Of a DNA stretch of 64,000 bases, positions 50,067-57,882 are shown in pieces (positions within the stretch are counted from its first letter, which is position 1; the number at the start of each line of letters is the position of its first letter). The notes beneath the pieces were generated by a model. The model saw only the letters and a program-made list of their open reading frames with translations, ran no database searches and had not been told where the DNA came from. This DNA is from Polaromonas sp. AER18D-145 (lineage in GTDB: Bacteria > Pseudomonadota > Gammaproteobacteria > Burkholderiales > Burkholderiaceae_C), in NCBI RefSeq assembly GCF_002379095.1, contig NZ_NBZV01000012.1:33786-97785 (forward strand), given 5' to 3'. A program made the translations under genes and the position numbers.

Positions 50067-52699
50067 AAAATCAGCCAACCCAGCGACTTGAGCGCAAGGA
50101 ACAGCGTCGCGCCGATCAGGAGGTTCTTGAATCCCACATAGCTCACCATGTCCATCACGCCGGCCACGCGATATTGATCACGCCACCACGGGCCATCCTT
50201 CACATAACGCCGGCCCGACAGGCGGATCAGCACTTCGTAGACGCTCCAGCCAAACCACCAGCCAATGATGGCGCCCGAGGACAGGGTACCCATCGCCGTC
50301 ATCACCCAGGCCACGCCGACAGCCACGGCCAGCGAGAAACCGGCCACCTGCAGCGCACGCTGCGAGTGCCAGCCCTCGCTGCTCCAGGGCCACAGGTGGT
50401 CACGCAATTCCAGCCACAGCCACTGCAGGCCGCGCACGCCTGCCTTGTGCGGAGGCAAGGCGGGGTCCGTGGGCATGCGTGGGTCCGGGCCCTTGGCGGC
50501 CTTGGCGCTGATCTGCTCGGTGAAGCTGCTGGCCGGATAAATCGGAATGAAGTAGCCATTGACGCCAATCGGCGTGATCTCCAGACCGTCCTTTTCACGA
50601 CGCTTGCGCTCCTTGGCCAGCGGCGGACAACCTTTGGTGTCGGTATACAGGATCATGCAGTCGAGGCAGTGCAGGCATTCACGGTGATCGATGCGGCCGT
50701 CGACATCGATGGCCTGGGCCCCGCAGCCCACGGCACAGGCCTTGCAGCTATTGCAGTCCTGCTTGCGCTTGAGACCAAACCAGCGGAAAGTGCTGGGCAT
50801 GGCGAGCGACGCGCCCAGCGGGCACAGGTACTTGCAGTAGGGCCGCTCGATGAAGATCGACAAACCCAGCAGCACAGCCACAAACAGGCCATAGGGCCAG
50901 GTGCGGTTGCTGATGCCGACCAGGAAGGTGGTCTTGAACGGCTCGACCTCGGAGAGCTTCTCGGCCAATCCCATCGAGAACATGGACACCGTGATCAGGC
51001 CGAAGAACACCACGTACTTCAGCCACTTGAGGCGGTCGTGCCACACCTGTGGCAACTTTGTCTGAAAGCGCTTGAATCCGACGACGCGCGCCACCTTGTA
51101 GATCGCCTCGGAAAGCGAGCCAAACGGACACATCCACCCACAAAATAACCCGCGTCCGAAGAGGAACACAGTGACGATGATGAAGATCCAGAACAGGAAG
51201 ATGAACGGGTCCGACAGGAACAGCGACCAGGTCCACTGGAACAGCAGGGCGTGGAACCAGGTCAGCACCTGGGTGATGGACGGCTGGGCCATAACACCAA
51301 AACCGACAAATACGATACTGATGGCCCAAGCGCTGTATTTGAAGGCGTTGACAGGCCACTTGTTCTTGTGGGTGGACAGACGCGTGAGTTTTTCGCGGTA
51401 AGCGTAGACGACGGTCACGACGACCAGCAATAGTGCGAACAAGGCAATCTCGAGAGCCCGCCCTTTCCAGATTCGCACCCAGGGTGCGTCCGACTCCTCA
51501 ATCTTCGGCCGCCCACCTTCCAGAGTAGCCGCAGGCAGCCAGTAAGGAGCGTCAAAGCTGGTGAAGCTGCGTGCGCCGGTGGCGCGATTGACGCGGTTAC
51601 CCAGGAAGCTGAGCTTCCATGGATACGAAGGCGAAAACGATTTCGAGCGGATGATGAAAATGACCGATTCGTTGAACGATGGCGCACCCGCCGCCTCGAT
51701 GCCGTAGAGGTTCAATGCGTCGAGGTCGCGAAAGGTAAAGGCATCAGCCCCCTGACGCACCTGCACGCGGTCATAGAGGCCACCTCGCACAAAACCCGAA
51801 CCCTTGAACGACTCGGCGCCACGGGTGCGGATCACGAAGACCGCGTGCTCCCCGTCCTTGAGTTGCATGCGCAGGTTATTCCAGCTGTTCTCGCCGAGCA
51901 CGCTTTTCCCGATGTCCGGGTGGTTCAGGTCACCAAACCACAGTTCGATGAAGGGCTCGGGCCCCCGCTCCAGCCCCACCTGCTCGGGCAAGACCCGCAG
52001 GCGCTGCACGGTTCCCTGCTTGACCAACTCGTCCCATGTGGAGCGCTTACCGCCAACAAGATAACGCGCGGGTTCCCGCACGGTGGGCGCCAGAATGCCG
52101 ACCTGGCGCGCCACGACCGTGCCGGAGGCCATCATGACCTGGTTTTGCGCAATCACGGTGACGGTAGCGCCGGAAATCGCGTCCAGGCCCAGCACGCCTT
52201 CATCGGGGCGCGACTGTCCCACTTCTATCTTGTCGGCCACCGACTTGCCGATGTATTGCGCATTGAAGCGCAGCAGCGCTGACTCGGGAATGCCGAGCAG
52301 CAAAATCGGCTCGGAATGCTTGAGCACCTTGACGCCCACGAAACGGCCGGCCTTGTCCATGCCGATCAGCGTCACCACCGGCTTGCCCGAATAGGCCGGC
52401 GTGTCGGTGATGTCGGTGGACAGCATCACATAGCCCAGCAGTTTCTTTTGCGCGCTGGCGTTGTCGTAGGCCTCCACGTAAGGCGGCTGGCCCTTGCGCT
52501 CGGAAAAACTCGTTGCGCCGGGGAATACCTCGGCGCAAGGCACCAGGGCGCACATGTCCCTGGCGGTATTGAGTTCGGGCGGCAGCGCCGCCTCATAGGC
52601 GCCTGCGCGCGCGCCGCCCGCCGACATGGCGAGCACGAGAAAAAATGCGGCCAGGCAGGCATACCCCCTGGCTGCCAACTGTCGGCATCTCAAATACAT
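50063..52699 (-). CDS. nosR: NosR, membrane flavo-iron-sulfur protein of N2O respiration
   Basis: 878 residues. Signal peptide or first helix (ACLAAFFLVLAMSAGGARAG), a periplasmic FMN-binding domain with the flavinylation motif DAISGATVT (Thr near residue 179), several membrane spans with the polyferredoxin motifs CGWMCPFG and CKYLCPLG, and a [4Fe-4S] pair (CNSCKACAVGC and CLHCLDC). It passes electrons towards NosZ and is needed for nosZ expression and activity. ATG 52699 has AGGGAAG upstream; the longer frame crosses a perfect hairpin and is rejected. A C-terminal membrane extension of about 170 residues makes it longer than classic NosR (about 725). Confidence 0.93.
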   Translation of the reverse strand: MYLRCRQLAARGYACLAAFFLVLAMSAGGARAGAYEAALPPELNTARDMCALVPCAEVFPGATSFSERKGQPPYVEAYDNASAQKKLLGYVMLSTDITDTPAYSGKPVVTLIGMDKAGRFVGVKVLKHSEPILLLGIPESALLRFNAQYIGKSVADKIEVGQSRPDEGVLGLDAISGATVTVIAQNQVMMASGTVVARQVGILAPTVREPARYLVGGKRSTWDELVKQGTVQRLRVLPEQVGLERGPEPFIELWFGDLNHPDIGKSVLGENSWNNLRMQLKDGEHAVFVIRTRGAESFKGSGFVRGGLYDRVQVRQGADAFTFRDLDALNLYGIEAAGAPSFNESVIFIIRSKSFSPSYPWKLSFLGNRVNRATGARSFTSFDAPYWLPAATLEGGRPKIEESDAPWVRIWKGRALEIALFALLLVVVTVVYAYREKLTRLSTHKNKWPVNAFKYSAWAISIVFVGFGVMAQPSITQVLTWFHALLFQWTWSLFLSDPFIFLFWIFIIVTVFLFGRGLFCGWMCPFGSLSEAIYKVARVVGFKRFQTKLPQVWHDRLKWLKYVVFFGLITVSMFSMGLAEKLSEVEPFKTTFLVGISNRTWPYGLFVAVLLGLSIFIERPYCKYLCPLGASLAMPSTFRWFGLKRKQDCNSCKACAVGCGAQAIDVDGRIDHRECLHCLDCMILYTDTKGCPPLAKERKRREKDGLEITPIGVNGYFIPIYPASSFTEQISAKAAKGPDPRMPTDPALPPHKAGVRGLQWLWLELRDHLWPWSSEGWHSQRALQVAGFSLAVAVGVAWVMTAMGTLSSGAIIGWWFGWSVYEVLIRLSGRRYVKDGPWWRDQYRVAGVMDMVSYVGFKNLLIGATLFLALKSLGWLIL

Positions 52700-52714
52700 A
52701 TCTTCCCTGAAGGA

Positions 52715-52740
52715 CAAGCGCCGCGCGGATGCGGCGCTTG
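52715..52740 (-). promoter_or_regulatory. Intercistronic hairpin between nosZ and nosR
   Basis: CAAGCGCCGC and GCGGCGCTTG form a perfect 10-bp stem with a 6-nt loop, between the nosZ stop (52760) and the nosR ribosome site. No T-run follows, so it is more likely an mRNA processing or stability element than a terminator. It would let nosZ be expressed above downstream genes. Confidence 0.65.
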
Positions 52741-52759
52741 CAAGGTTCAACCCGTCAAA

Positions 52760-54679
52760 TCAGGCTTCAACGATCATACGCGTGCGCATTTCCAGGTGCA
52801 GCGCATGACAGAAGTGGGTGCAGTAGCACCAGAACACGCCGACTTTGTCGGCCACGAAGGTGACCGAAGCGGTTTCCAGCGGATTGACGATGAAGTTCAC
52901 GTTGTGGTTGGGAATCGCGAAGCCGTGCGTCAGGTCCTCGATCTTGTCCAGGTTGGTCAGGATCAGCGTGACCTCATCACCCTTCTTGAGCTTGAACTCA
53001 CGCATGCTGAAGGCCGGCGCCTGCGACGTCAGCTTGACGGTGACCTTCCTGCCGTTGCGGAACACGCCGGATTCCTTGGGGTCCTTGATGGCCAACGGGA
53101 ACTCGTCCAGCGTATAGACCTGTTTGGGACGCACCAGATCGCGCTTGAAGATGATGAAGTCATGCGGCTCGCCGCGCACCGGGTGGTCGGCCAGCAGCAC
53201 CATCTTCTCGCCAGAAATGTCCACGAGCTGCTCGTTCTCGGGGTGCAGCGGGCCCACCGGCAGGAAGCGGTCCTTGGAGAACTTGCAGCCCACGGCCAGG
53301 TACTTGCCATCGGCCGCTTTGGTCTCGGACTGCGAGGCGTTGATGTGGCCCGGCTGGTAATGCACATCCAGGCGATCGACCACGTACTTGGCGCTCTTGT
53401 CGCCCTTGTGGAACTTGATGGCGGCTTCCACATTCCACTTCACCACCTGGCTGTCCAGGAACAGCGTGGTGTAGGCGTTGCCGCGGCCGTCAAAGGCGGT
53501 GTGCAAGGGGCCCAGGCCCAACTCGACCTCGGCGACGATGACCGAGTCCAGCTTCTCCAGCTTGCCTTCGAACCAGTCGAGCACCTTGGCGAGTTCGATC
53601 ACGGTGCCGGTGGGCGAGAGCTTGCCGGCGCAAATGAAGTATTTGCCGTCCGGGCTGGCATTCACGCCATGCGGGTTCTTGGGCACCGACACATAGGCCG
53701 TGAGCGCGGTCTTGGGGTCCTTGTTGGCCTCGTGCGTGCCGTCCACCACCGGCACCTTGGAGCCCGCAATGGTCTTGAACTTGCCGGCCTTGACGGCGGC
53801 CTCGATGCGGGCCACGTTGAAGAACAGGCAGGCGTCGCGCTCGGCGGACATCATGTCCTCGTACTTGGCGCCCATCTCGGTGTTGTACTGGTTGACCGCG
53901 GCCAGCTTGCCGTCATAGGAAGTGGCGACCAGGTCGCAGTTGCCGTCGATCTGCACCTGCCAGCGCACTTCCATGCTTTCGGCGTCCACGCAGCTGAACA
54001 GCGAGCGGTACTTGCTGGCGTCTTCGGTGGCGGTGTTGGGCAGGGGGATGGAGAACTCGCCGCCGCAGAACACGCGCGTGGTGTAGTTGATCTTCTCGTC
54101 CACCGGGTCGCGCTTGTCCGGGAAGATGCCGTGAAAGCCCTGCACATTGGGCAGCTCGGTGATCTTGTCGCAGACGAAATAGTCCAGGCGTATGCGCGCG
54201 ATGCGGCTGTTGATCTTGTCGTTGATCCAGGCGTAGCGGCCGTCGTAGTTGCCGTCCTTGTAGGAGGCATGGGTGTGGTGGGAGTCGCCCACCGTGTACC
54301 TGAGGCTGCCGTCGGCCTTGGTGCCCATCACCTTCTTCGATTCATTGGTGATGCCCCAGCCCACCAGCGCATCGGGCACAAAGCAGGGGATGCGGTGGAT
54401 CTCGCGGCCCGAGGGCAGGCCCAGCACCCGCATGTCGCCGGTATGGCCGCCGCTCCACAGGCCGTAATAGGTGTCGAGCTCGCCCGGCTTCAGATGCGTG
54501 GCATTGTCGCCACTCTTGCCCCCCGCAGCGGGCGCCGAAGCGGCGGGCGCAAAAGCGCTGGTTGGCTTGTCGGTGCAGGCCGCCAGGCCTGCCACGCCGA
54601 CCAGGGCAGCAGAATTGATGAACCGGCGGCGGCCGATGCCTGCCTCTGCAGCGGGTTTTACTTGTTTGTCTTGGCTCAT
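52760..54679 (-). CDS. nosZ: Nitrous-oxide reductase, Tat-exported
   Basis: Reduces N2O to N2 in the periplasm. 639 residues. Twin-arginine signal (GIGRRRFINSAALVG) followed by AGLAACTDK, which also fits a lipobox. N-terminal seven-bladed propeller with the Cu-Z His motif DSHHTHAS. C-terminal cupredoxin domain with the Cu-A site: CTHFCHALHLEM (Cys 620, Cys 624, His 628, Met 631). The Tat signal places it with the clade I (typical) enzymes. ATG 54679 has GAGGA upstream. It is the first gene of its operon, ahead of nosR. Confidence 0.96.
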   Translation of the reverse strand: MSQDKQVKPAAEAGIGRRRFINSAALVGVAGLAACTDKPTSAFAPAASAPAAGGKSGDNATHLKPGELDTYYGLWSGGHTGDMRVLGLPSGREIHRIPCFVPDALVGWGITNESKKVMGTKADGSLRYTVGDSHHTHASYKDGNYDGRYAWINDKINSRIARIRLDYFVCDKITELPNVQGFHGIFPDKRDPVDEKINYTTRVFCGGEFSIPLPNTATEDASKYRSLFSCVDAESMEVRWQVQIDGNCDLVATSYDGKLAAVNQYNTEMGAKYEDMMSAERDACLFFNVARIEAAVKAGKFKTIAGSKVPVVDGTHEANKDPKTALTAYVSVPKNPHGVNASPDGKYFICAGKLSPTGTVIELAKVLDWFEGKLEKLDSVIVAEVELGLGPLHTAFDGRGNAYTTLFLDSQVVKWNVEAAIKFHKGDKSAKYVVDRLDVHYQPGHINASQSETKAADGKYLAVGCKFSKDRFLPVGPLHPENEQLVDISGEKMVLLADHPVRGEPHDFIIFKRDLVRPKQVYTLDEFPLAIKDPKESGVFRNGRKVTVKLTSQAPAFSMREFKLKKGDEVTLILTNLDKIEDLTHGFAIPNHNVNFIVNPLETASVTFVADKVGVFWCYCTHFCHALHLEMRTRMIVEA

Positions 54680-54779
54680 GAGAAGGTCCTCGTTGAATGG
54701 CCTTGTCGGAACAGGCACACTTGGTTGGAATTACTGTCGCTACCAAGGTGAATACTGAGCGACGAATGAAAAGATTCGT

Positions 54780-54793
54780 TTGATATAGATTAA
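54780..54793. promoter_or_regulatory. FNR/DNR-type box in the divergent nos promoter region
   Basis: TTGATATAGATTAA matches TTGAT-N4-ATCAA in 9 of 10 defined positions. It lies 101 nt before nosZ and 110 nt before the cytochrome gene. Anaerobic or NO-dependent activation of both directions by a Crp/FNR-family regulator is the natural reading. The regulator gene is not in this window. Confidence 0.65.
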
Positions 54794-54902
54794 TCAGCCG
54801 GTAAAAACCCTGGTGCACCTACGCCGATGACGACCCGGTGTGCGAATATCGGTCTGTCGAATTTCGTATGACTATGCCTATTCAATTTCCAGGAGAGAAG
54901 CA

Positions 54903-55289
54903 ATGAACAAACCCACCCTGCTGTTGGCCACATTGAGCTTGGCGCTGCTGGCCGCTTGCGGGCAAAAGGATGCCGCGGCTCCGGCGCCCGCGACCACCGT
55001 AGCGCCTGCTCCCGCCGCCGCACCTGTCGCCGAAAACACGCTGGGCAAGACGGTATACGGGAAGACTTGCGCGCTGTGCCATGCGGCCGGGACAGCCGGT
55101 GCGCCCAAGCCGGGCGACAAGGCCGATTGGGGCCCACGCATCGCCCAGGGTGATGATGTCCTGTACAAGCATGCCCTCGAAGGTTTCACGGGCGCCAAGG
55201 GCCAGATGCCGGCGCGGGGCGGCGCCGCCTCGCTGCCCGACGACGAGGTCAAGGCCGCCGTGGCGTATATGGTGGATCAGTCGCGCTGA
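54903..55289 (+). CDS. Lipoprotein c-type cytochrome (c5-like)
   Basis: 128 residues. Lipoprotein signal ending LALLAAC, an Ala/Pro-rich spacer, then one haem site CALCH (about residues 59-63), GDKADWGPRI and the distal Met in AKGQMPARGG. This is the cytochrome c5/CccA-like arrangement. Divergent from nosZ and sharing its FNR-like box, it is a plausible electron donor to NosZ or NosR; that is inference. ATG 54903 has AGGAGAG upstream. Confidence 0.88.
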   Translation: MNKPTLLLATLSLALLAACGQKDAAAPAPATTVAPAPAAAPVAENTLGKTVYGKTCALCHAAGTAGAPKPGDKADWGPRIAQGDDVLYKHALEGFTGAKGQMPARGGAASLPDDEVKAAVAYMVDQSR

Positions 55290-55310
55290 TCTGTCTTGGC
55301 GGGAGACATC

Positions 55311-56336
55311 ATGCGTTCTCATCTCCCTAATCCCGTTCAGCCCGGCCGGCGCCGCGTGGTATTGGCCTTGCCGCTCATGGCCTTTGGACTGCTCGTTGCG
55401 CCCGTGCAGGCCAAAGCGGGCGTGCACCAGTCCGCGCAGGCATTGATGGGGACGCGCGTGGACCTGACACTGCAAGGTCCGGACACCTCGGCCCTGGCTG
55501 CCGCGGCCAAAGCAGCGTTCGCCGAAATGACGCGGCAGGCGAACATGATGAGCCGCTACCGCAGCACCAGCGTGCTCAGTGCCATCAATCTGTCGGCCGG
55601 ACTGCAGCCGGTGCCGGTGCCGCCGGAGCTGCTGCGGGTGCTGCTCATGGCGCGCCAGGCCGCGCAGGCCAGTGGTGGTGATTTCGATGCCACGGTCGGA
55701 GCCCTGCGGGACTGGAATTTCGATCCCGGCCACCCGTCCATCCCCTCTGCGCGACAGATAGCGGAGCAATTGCCTCTGGTCGATCCCAAGGGGCTGGTGA
55801 TTGATGAACGCGCCGGCACCGCCTACCTTGCGACAAGAGGCATGCGCCTGGATCTGGGCGGCATTGCCAAACTCCCCATCCTGCAAGCCGGCATGCGCAA
55901 GCTGCAGGAATTCGGGATGGCCAACGCGATGATCAACGGCGGCGGCGACGTGCTGGTGATGGGGCAGTTGAACGGACGCCCCTGGCGGGTGGGACTGCGC
56001 GACCCGCGCCAGCCCGACCGCTTGCTGGGCGTGGTGTCCCTGACCCAGGGCTTCGTCGCGTCGTCCGGCGATTACGAACGCTTCGTGATGCACCAGGGCC
56101 GGCGCCTGCACCACGTCCTCGATCCCCGGACCGGCTACCCAACCCGGGGGCCGCATGGGGTGGCGCTGATCAGCGAGCGACTGGAGGCGGTCAACGGCGT
56201 GGGCACGGCCATCATGGTGGCCGGCGCCGAGGCCGGGCGTGCCAGGGTGGCGCAGACACCGGGACTCGATGCGCTGATCGTCGATGCGGACGGCAGCGTC
56301 TGGTGTTCACGCGGGATGGCAACACGCCTTGCCTGA
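55311..56336 (+). CDS. nosX: FAD:protein FMN transferase (ApbE/NosX)
   Basis: 341 residues. Twin-Arg-like signal (PGRRRVVLALPLMAFGLLVA), then the ApbE core: ALMGTRVDLTL, GGDFDATVGALRDW, MRLDLGGIAKLPIL, INGGGDVLVMG and HHVLDPRTGYPTRGPHGVAL (metal-binding Asp). ApbE proteins attach FMN covalently to a Thr in the S/TGAT motif, and NosR here carries SGAT, so NosR is the likely substrate. ATG 55311 has GGGAG upstream. 21 nt after the cytochrome gene, hence co-transcribed. Confidence 0.9.
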   Translation: MRSHLPNPVQPGRRRVVLALPLMAFGLLVAPVQAKAGVHQSAQALMGTRVDLTLQGPDTSALAAAAKAAFAEMTRQANMMSRYRSTSVLSAINLSAGLQPVPVPPELLRVLLMARQAAQASGGDFDATVGALRDWNFDPGHPSIPSARQIAEQLPLVDPKGLVIDERAGTAYLATRGMRLDLGGIAKLPILQAGMRKLQEFGMANAMINGGGDVLVMGQLNGRPWRVGLRDPRQPDRLLGVVSLTQGFVASSGDYERFVMHQGRRLHHVLDPRTGYPTRGPHGVALISERLEAVNGVGTAIMVAGAEAGRARVAQTPGLDALIVDADGSVWCSRGMATRLA

Positions 56337-56450
56337 GGCCGGCACCTTTGCGCTGCAAAATCAGGCGCCCGAATCTGTTGGGCATGCGGACCTCCCTGAG
56401 GCGTATCCGTTGGCTAAGAAGTCCGTTTCAGAAATTCGCACACGTATTGC

Positions 56451-57299
56451 TCACGCGGCCAGCTTCAGGGGCTGGCTTTGAGCCCATCGATCACGCATGC
56501 GTGCGACCAACGCATTGAGATTAGCGCGGGTGAACTTCCACTCGAATGGACGCGCGATGCCTTCGAAGTGGCGCTCGAAGTTCGCCAGCCGCTCGGCGAC
56601 CGCCTCCAAGCAAGCAAAGTCGTTCGGGGTCAGCACCTTGCGCTGCACGATCGAGAAGTAGATTTCAATCTGGTTGAGCCAACTTGCATGGACTGGGCCG
56701 TGAACCGGAACCAATGTGGGATGGGCTTGTGTGAGGCGGCGCACCGACGCCGGGCCACGATGTGACGAGCCGTTGTCCATGACCCAGAAGACGCGGCGAG
56801 CGGTGTTGTACGGCGCTTGGCTCATGACTTGTTCGACCAAACGCTCGAAGGGCGCGATGCCGGTGGTCGCTTCGCAGCGACCGAACACTTTGGTTCGATG
56901 CACATCCAGTGCAGCCAAGTACGCCCAGGCGCCACCGCGCGCGTACTCGTGCTCAACGCGCATCGACTTGCCAGGCTCGGTGGGCAGACTCGGATGGATA
57001 CGCAAGCGAGCCTGGATGCTGGTCTTCTCGTCGGTGGAGATGACGAACTCGTCGGAGCGCAGTGCCTGTCCTTGCCAGCGCCGCTCGTACAGGTCCAGGA
57101 TCCGCCCGGCCTTGACCTGGAAGTGCGGATCTCGCGGAAAGATCCAGCAACGGTGCCGCCAAGGGCGAATCGCGTCCTCGTGCAACCAACGCCAAACCGT
57201 GCTGTCGCTGATGCTGGCTACCAGACCCGAGCGCTGCGCGTATCGCGCCACATCGGCGACGCTGAGTCGCGACAGCGGCAAGCCCAATGTTGTGGGCAA
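56451..57299 (-). CDS. IS630-type transposase, C-terminal frame (orfB)
   Basis: Catalytic DDE domain: DEFVISTDEKTSIQARLR (first Asp), FWVMDNGSSHRGP (second Asp) and HASWLNQIEIYFSIVQRKVL (Glu), the typical IS630 order. Open reading extends upstream of 57299 to the frame junction with orfA at about 57337-57345, where a C6 run on the coding strand follows TTT. Skipping one base there fuses both frames into a product of about 385 residues. Confidence 0.88.
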   Translation of the reverse strand: MPTTLGLPLSRLSVADVARYAQRSGLVASISDSTVWRWLHEDAIRPWRHRCWIFPRDPHFQVKAGRILDLYERRWQGQALRSDEFVISTDEKTSIQARLRIHPSLPTEPGKSMRVEHEYARGGAWAYLAALDVHRTKVFGRCEATTGIAPFERLVEQVMSQAPYNTARRVFWVMDNGSSHRGPASVRRLTQAHPTLVPVHGPVHASWLNQIEIYFSIVQRKVLTPNDFACLEAVAERLANFERHFEGIARPFEWKFTRANLNALVARMRDRWAQSQPLKLAA

Positions 57300-57321
57300 C
57301 TCGCATGCGAGCGCCCGGATC

Positions 57322-57609
57322 TCAACCGTGAGCTCTGGGGGGAAAGACCCGAGGGCGTCCCGGGCGAACCCTCTCCTGGAGGCCCGCCAATCGCTCCTTG
57401 AAGAAGCGCTGGCGCCACTGGCTGACCACCTCGCGTCGGGTGTCCAGCCGCGCGGCGATCTCGTCGTTGTCCATGCCTTTGGCGGCCATCAAGATCATCT
57501 TGGCTCGAAACACTTCGAAATAAGGCAACGTATATCTGGTGGCACGACGATTCAACTCGGTGGACTCATCCACAGACAACTCGATATAAAATGGGCTCTT
57601 CCTTGGCAT
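57322..57609 (-). CDS. IS630-type transposase, N-terminal frame (orfA)
   Basis: 95 residues from ATG 57609. Helix-turn-helix of the IS630 N-terminus: LPYFEVFRAKMILMAAKGMD then EIAARLDTRREVVSQWRQRF and RPGRPRVFPP, the usual linker sequence. The frame stops at 57322 just after the C-run where orfB takes over. Either programmed or transcriptional slippage, or a simple frameshift mutation. Confidence 0.83.
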   Translation of the reverse strand: MPRKSPFYIELSVDESTELNRRATRYTLPYFEVFRAKMILMAAKGMDNDEIAARLDTRREVVSQWRQRFFKERLAGLQERVRPGRPRVFPPRAHG

Positions 57610-57882
57610 GTGCAACTCCTGGTCGAAAGATTGCAGCACGATGCCATACGTGGTCAAACTTATCAAGTCAATACGTGGCTTTATTTATGAATATGCCTAC
57701 TCAGGCCTTTCGCTTGGTCTGGGGCTGGTCTTGATTTTTTAGGGGGACGCTGTTCCGCTTTGCAGAATTCCGAGTGTCGCGCAGGTGTCCATCCGGGCCT
57801 TGCAGCCGCATGTCTTCGGGGCAAACCCTGGGGTTGACGCTGGACAGATAGCCCAGAATGGGTTTCCTCTTGTGGAGAAGCC

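Larger units (their letters stand above)
56427..57691 (-). mobile_element. IS630-type insertion sequence
   Basis: About 1.27 kb with two overlapping transposase frames on the minus strand. Imperfect terminal inverted repeats of about 23 bp: both ends read TTCA-n-AAAT, five mismatched bases, then CACGTATTG (56441-56449 and, inverted, 57669-57677). The exact termini and the TA duplication expected for this family could not be fixed by eye. It directly follows the nos cluster. Confidence 0.75.

Noticed and set aside
52700..52750. NosR start at 52750
   Set aside because: The extra residues would be encoded through a perfect intercistronic hairpin, and ATG 52699 has a good ribosome site and starts the signal sequence.
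57322..57666. Independent HTH regulator at 57322-57666
   Set aside because: The sequence is the normal N-terminal half of an IS630 transposase lying inside the inverted repeats.
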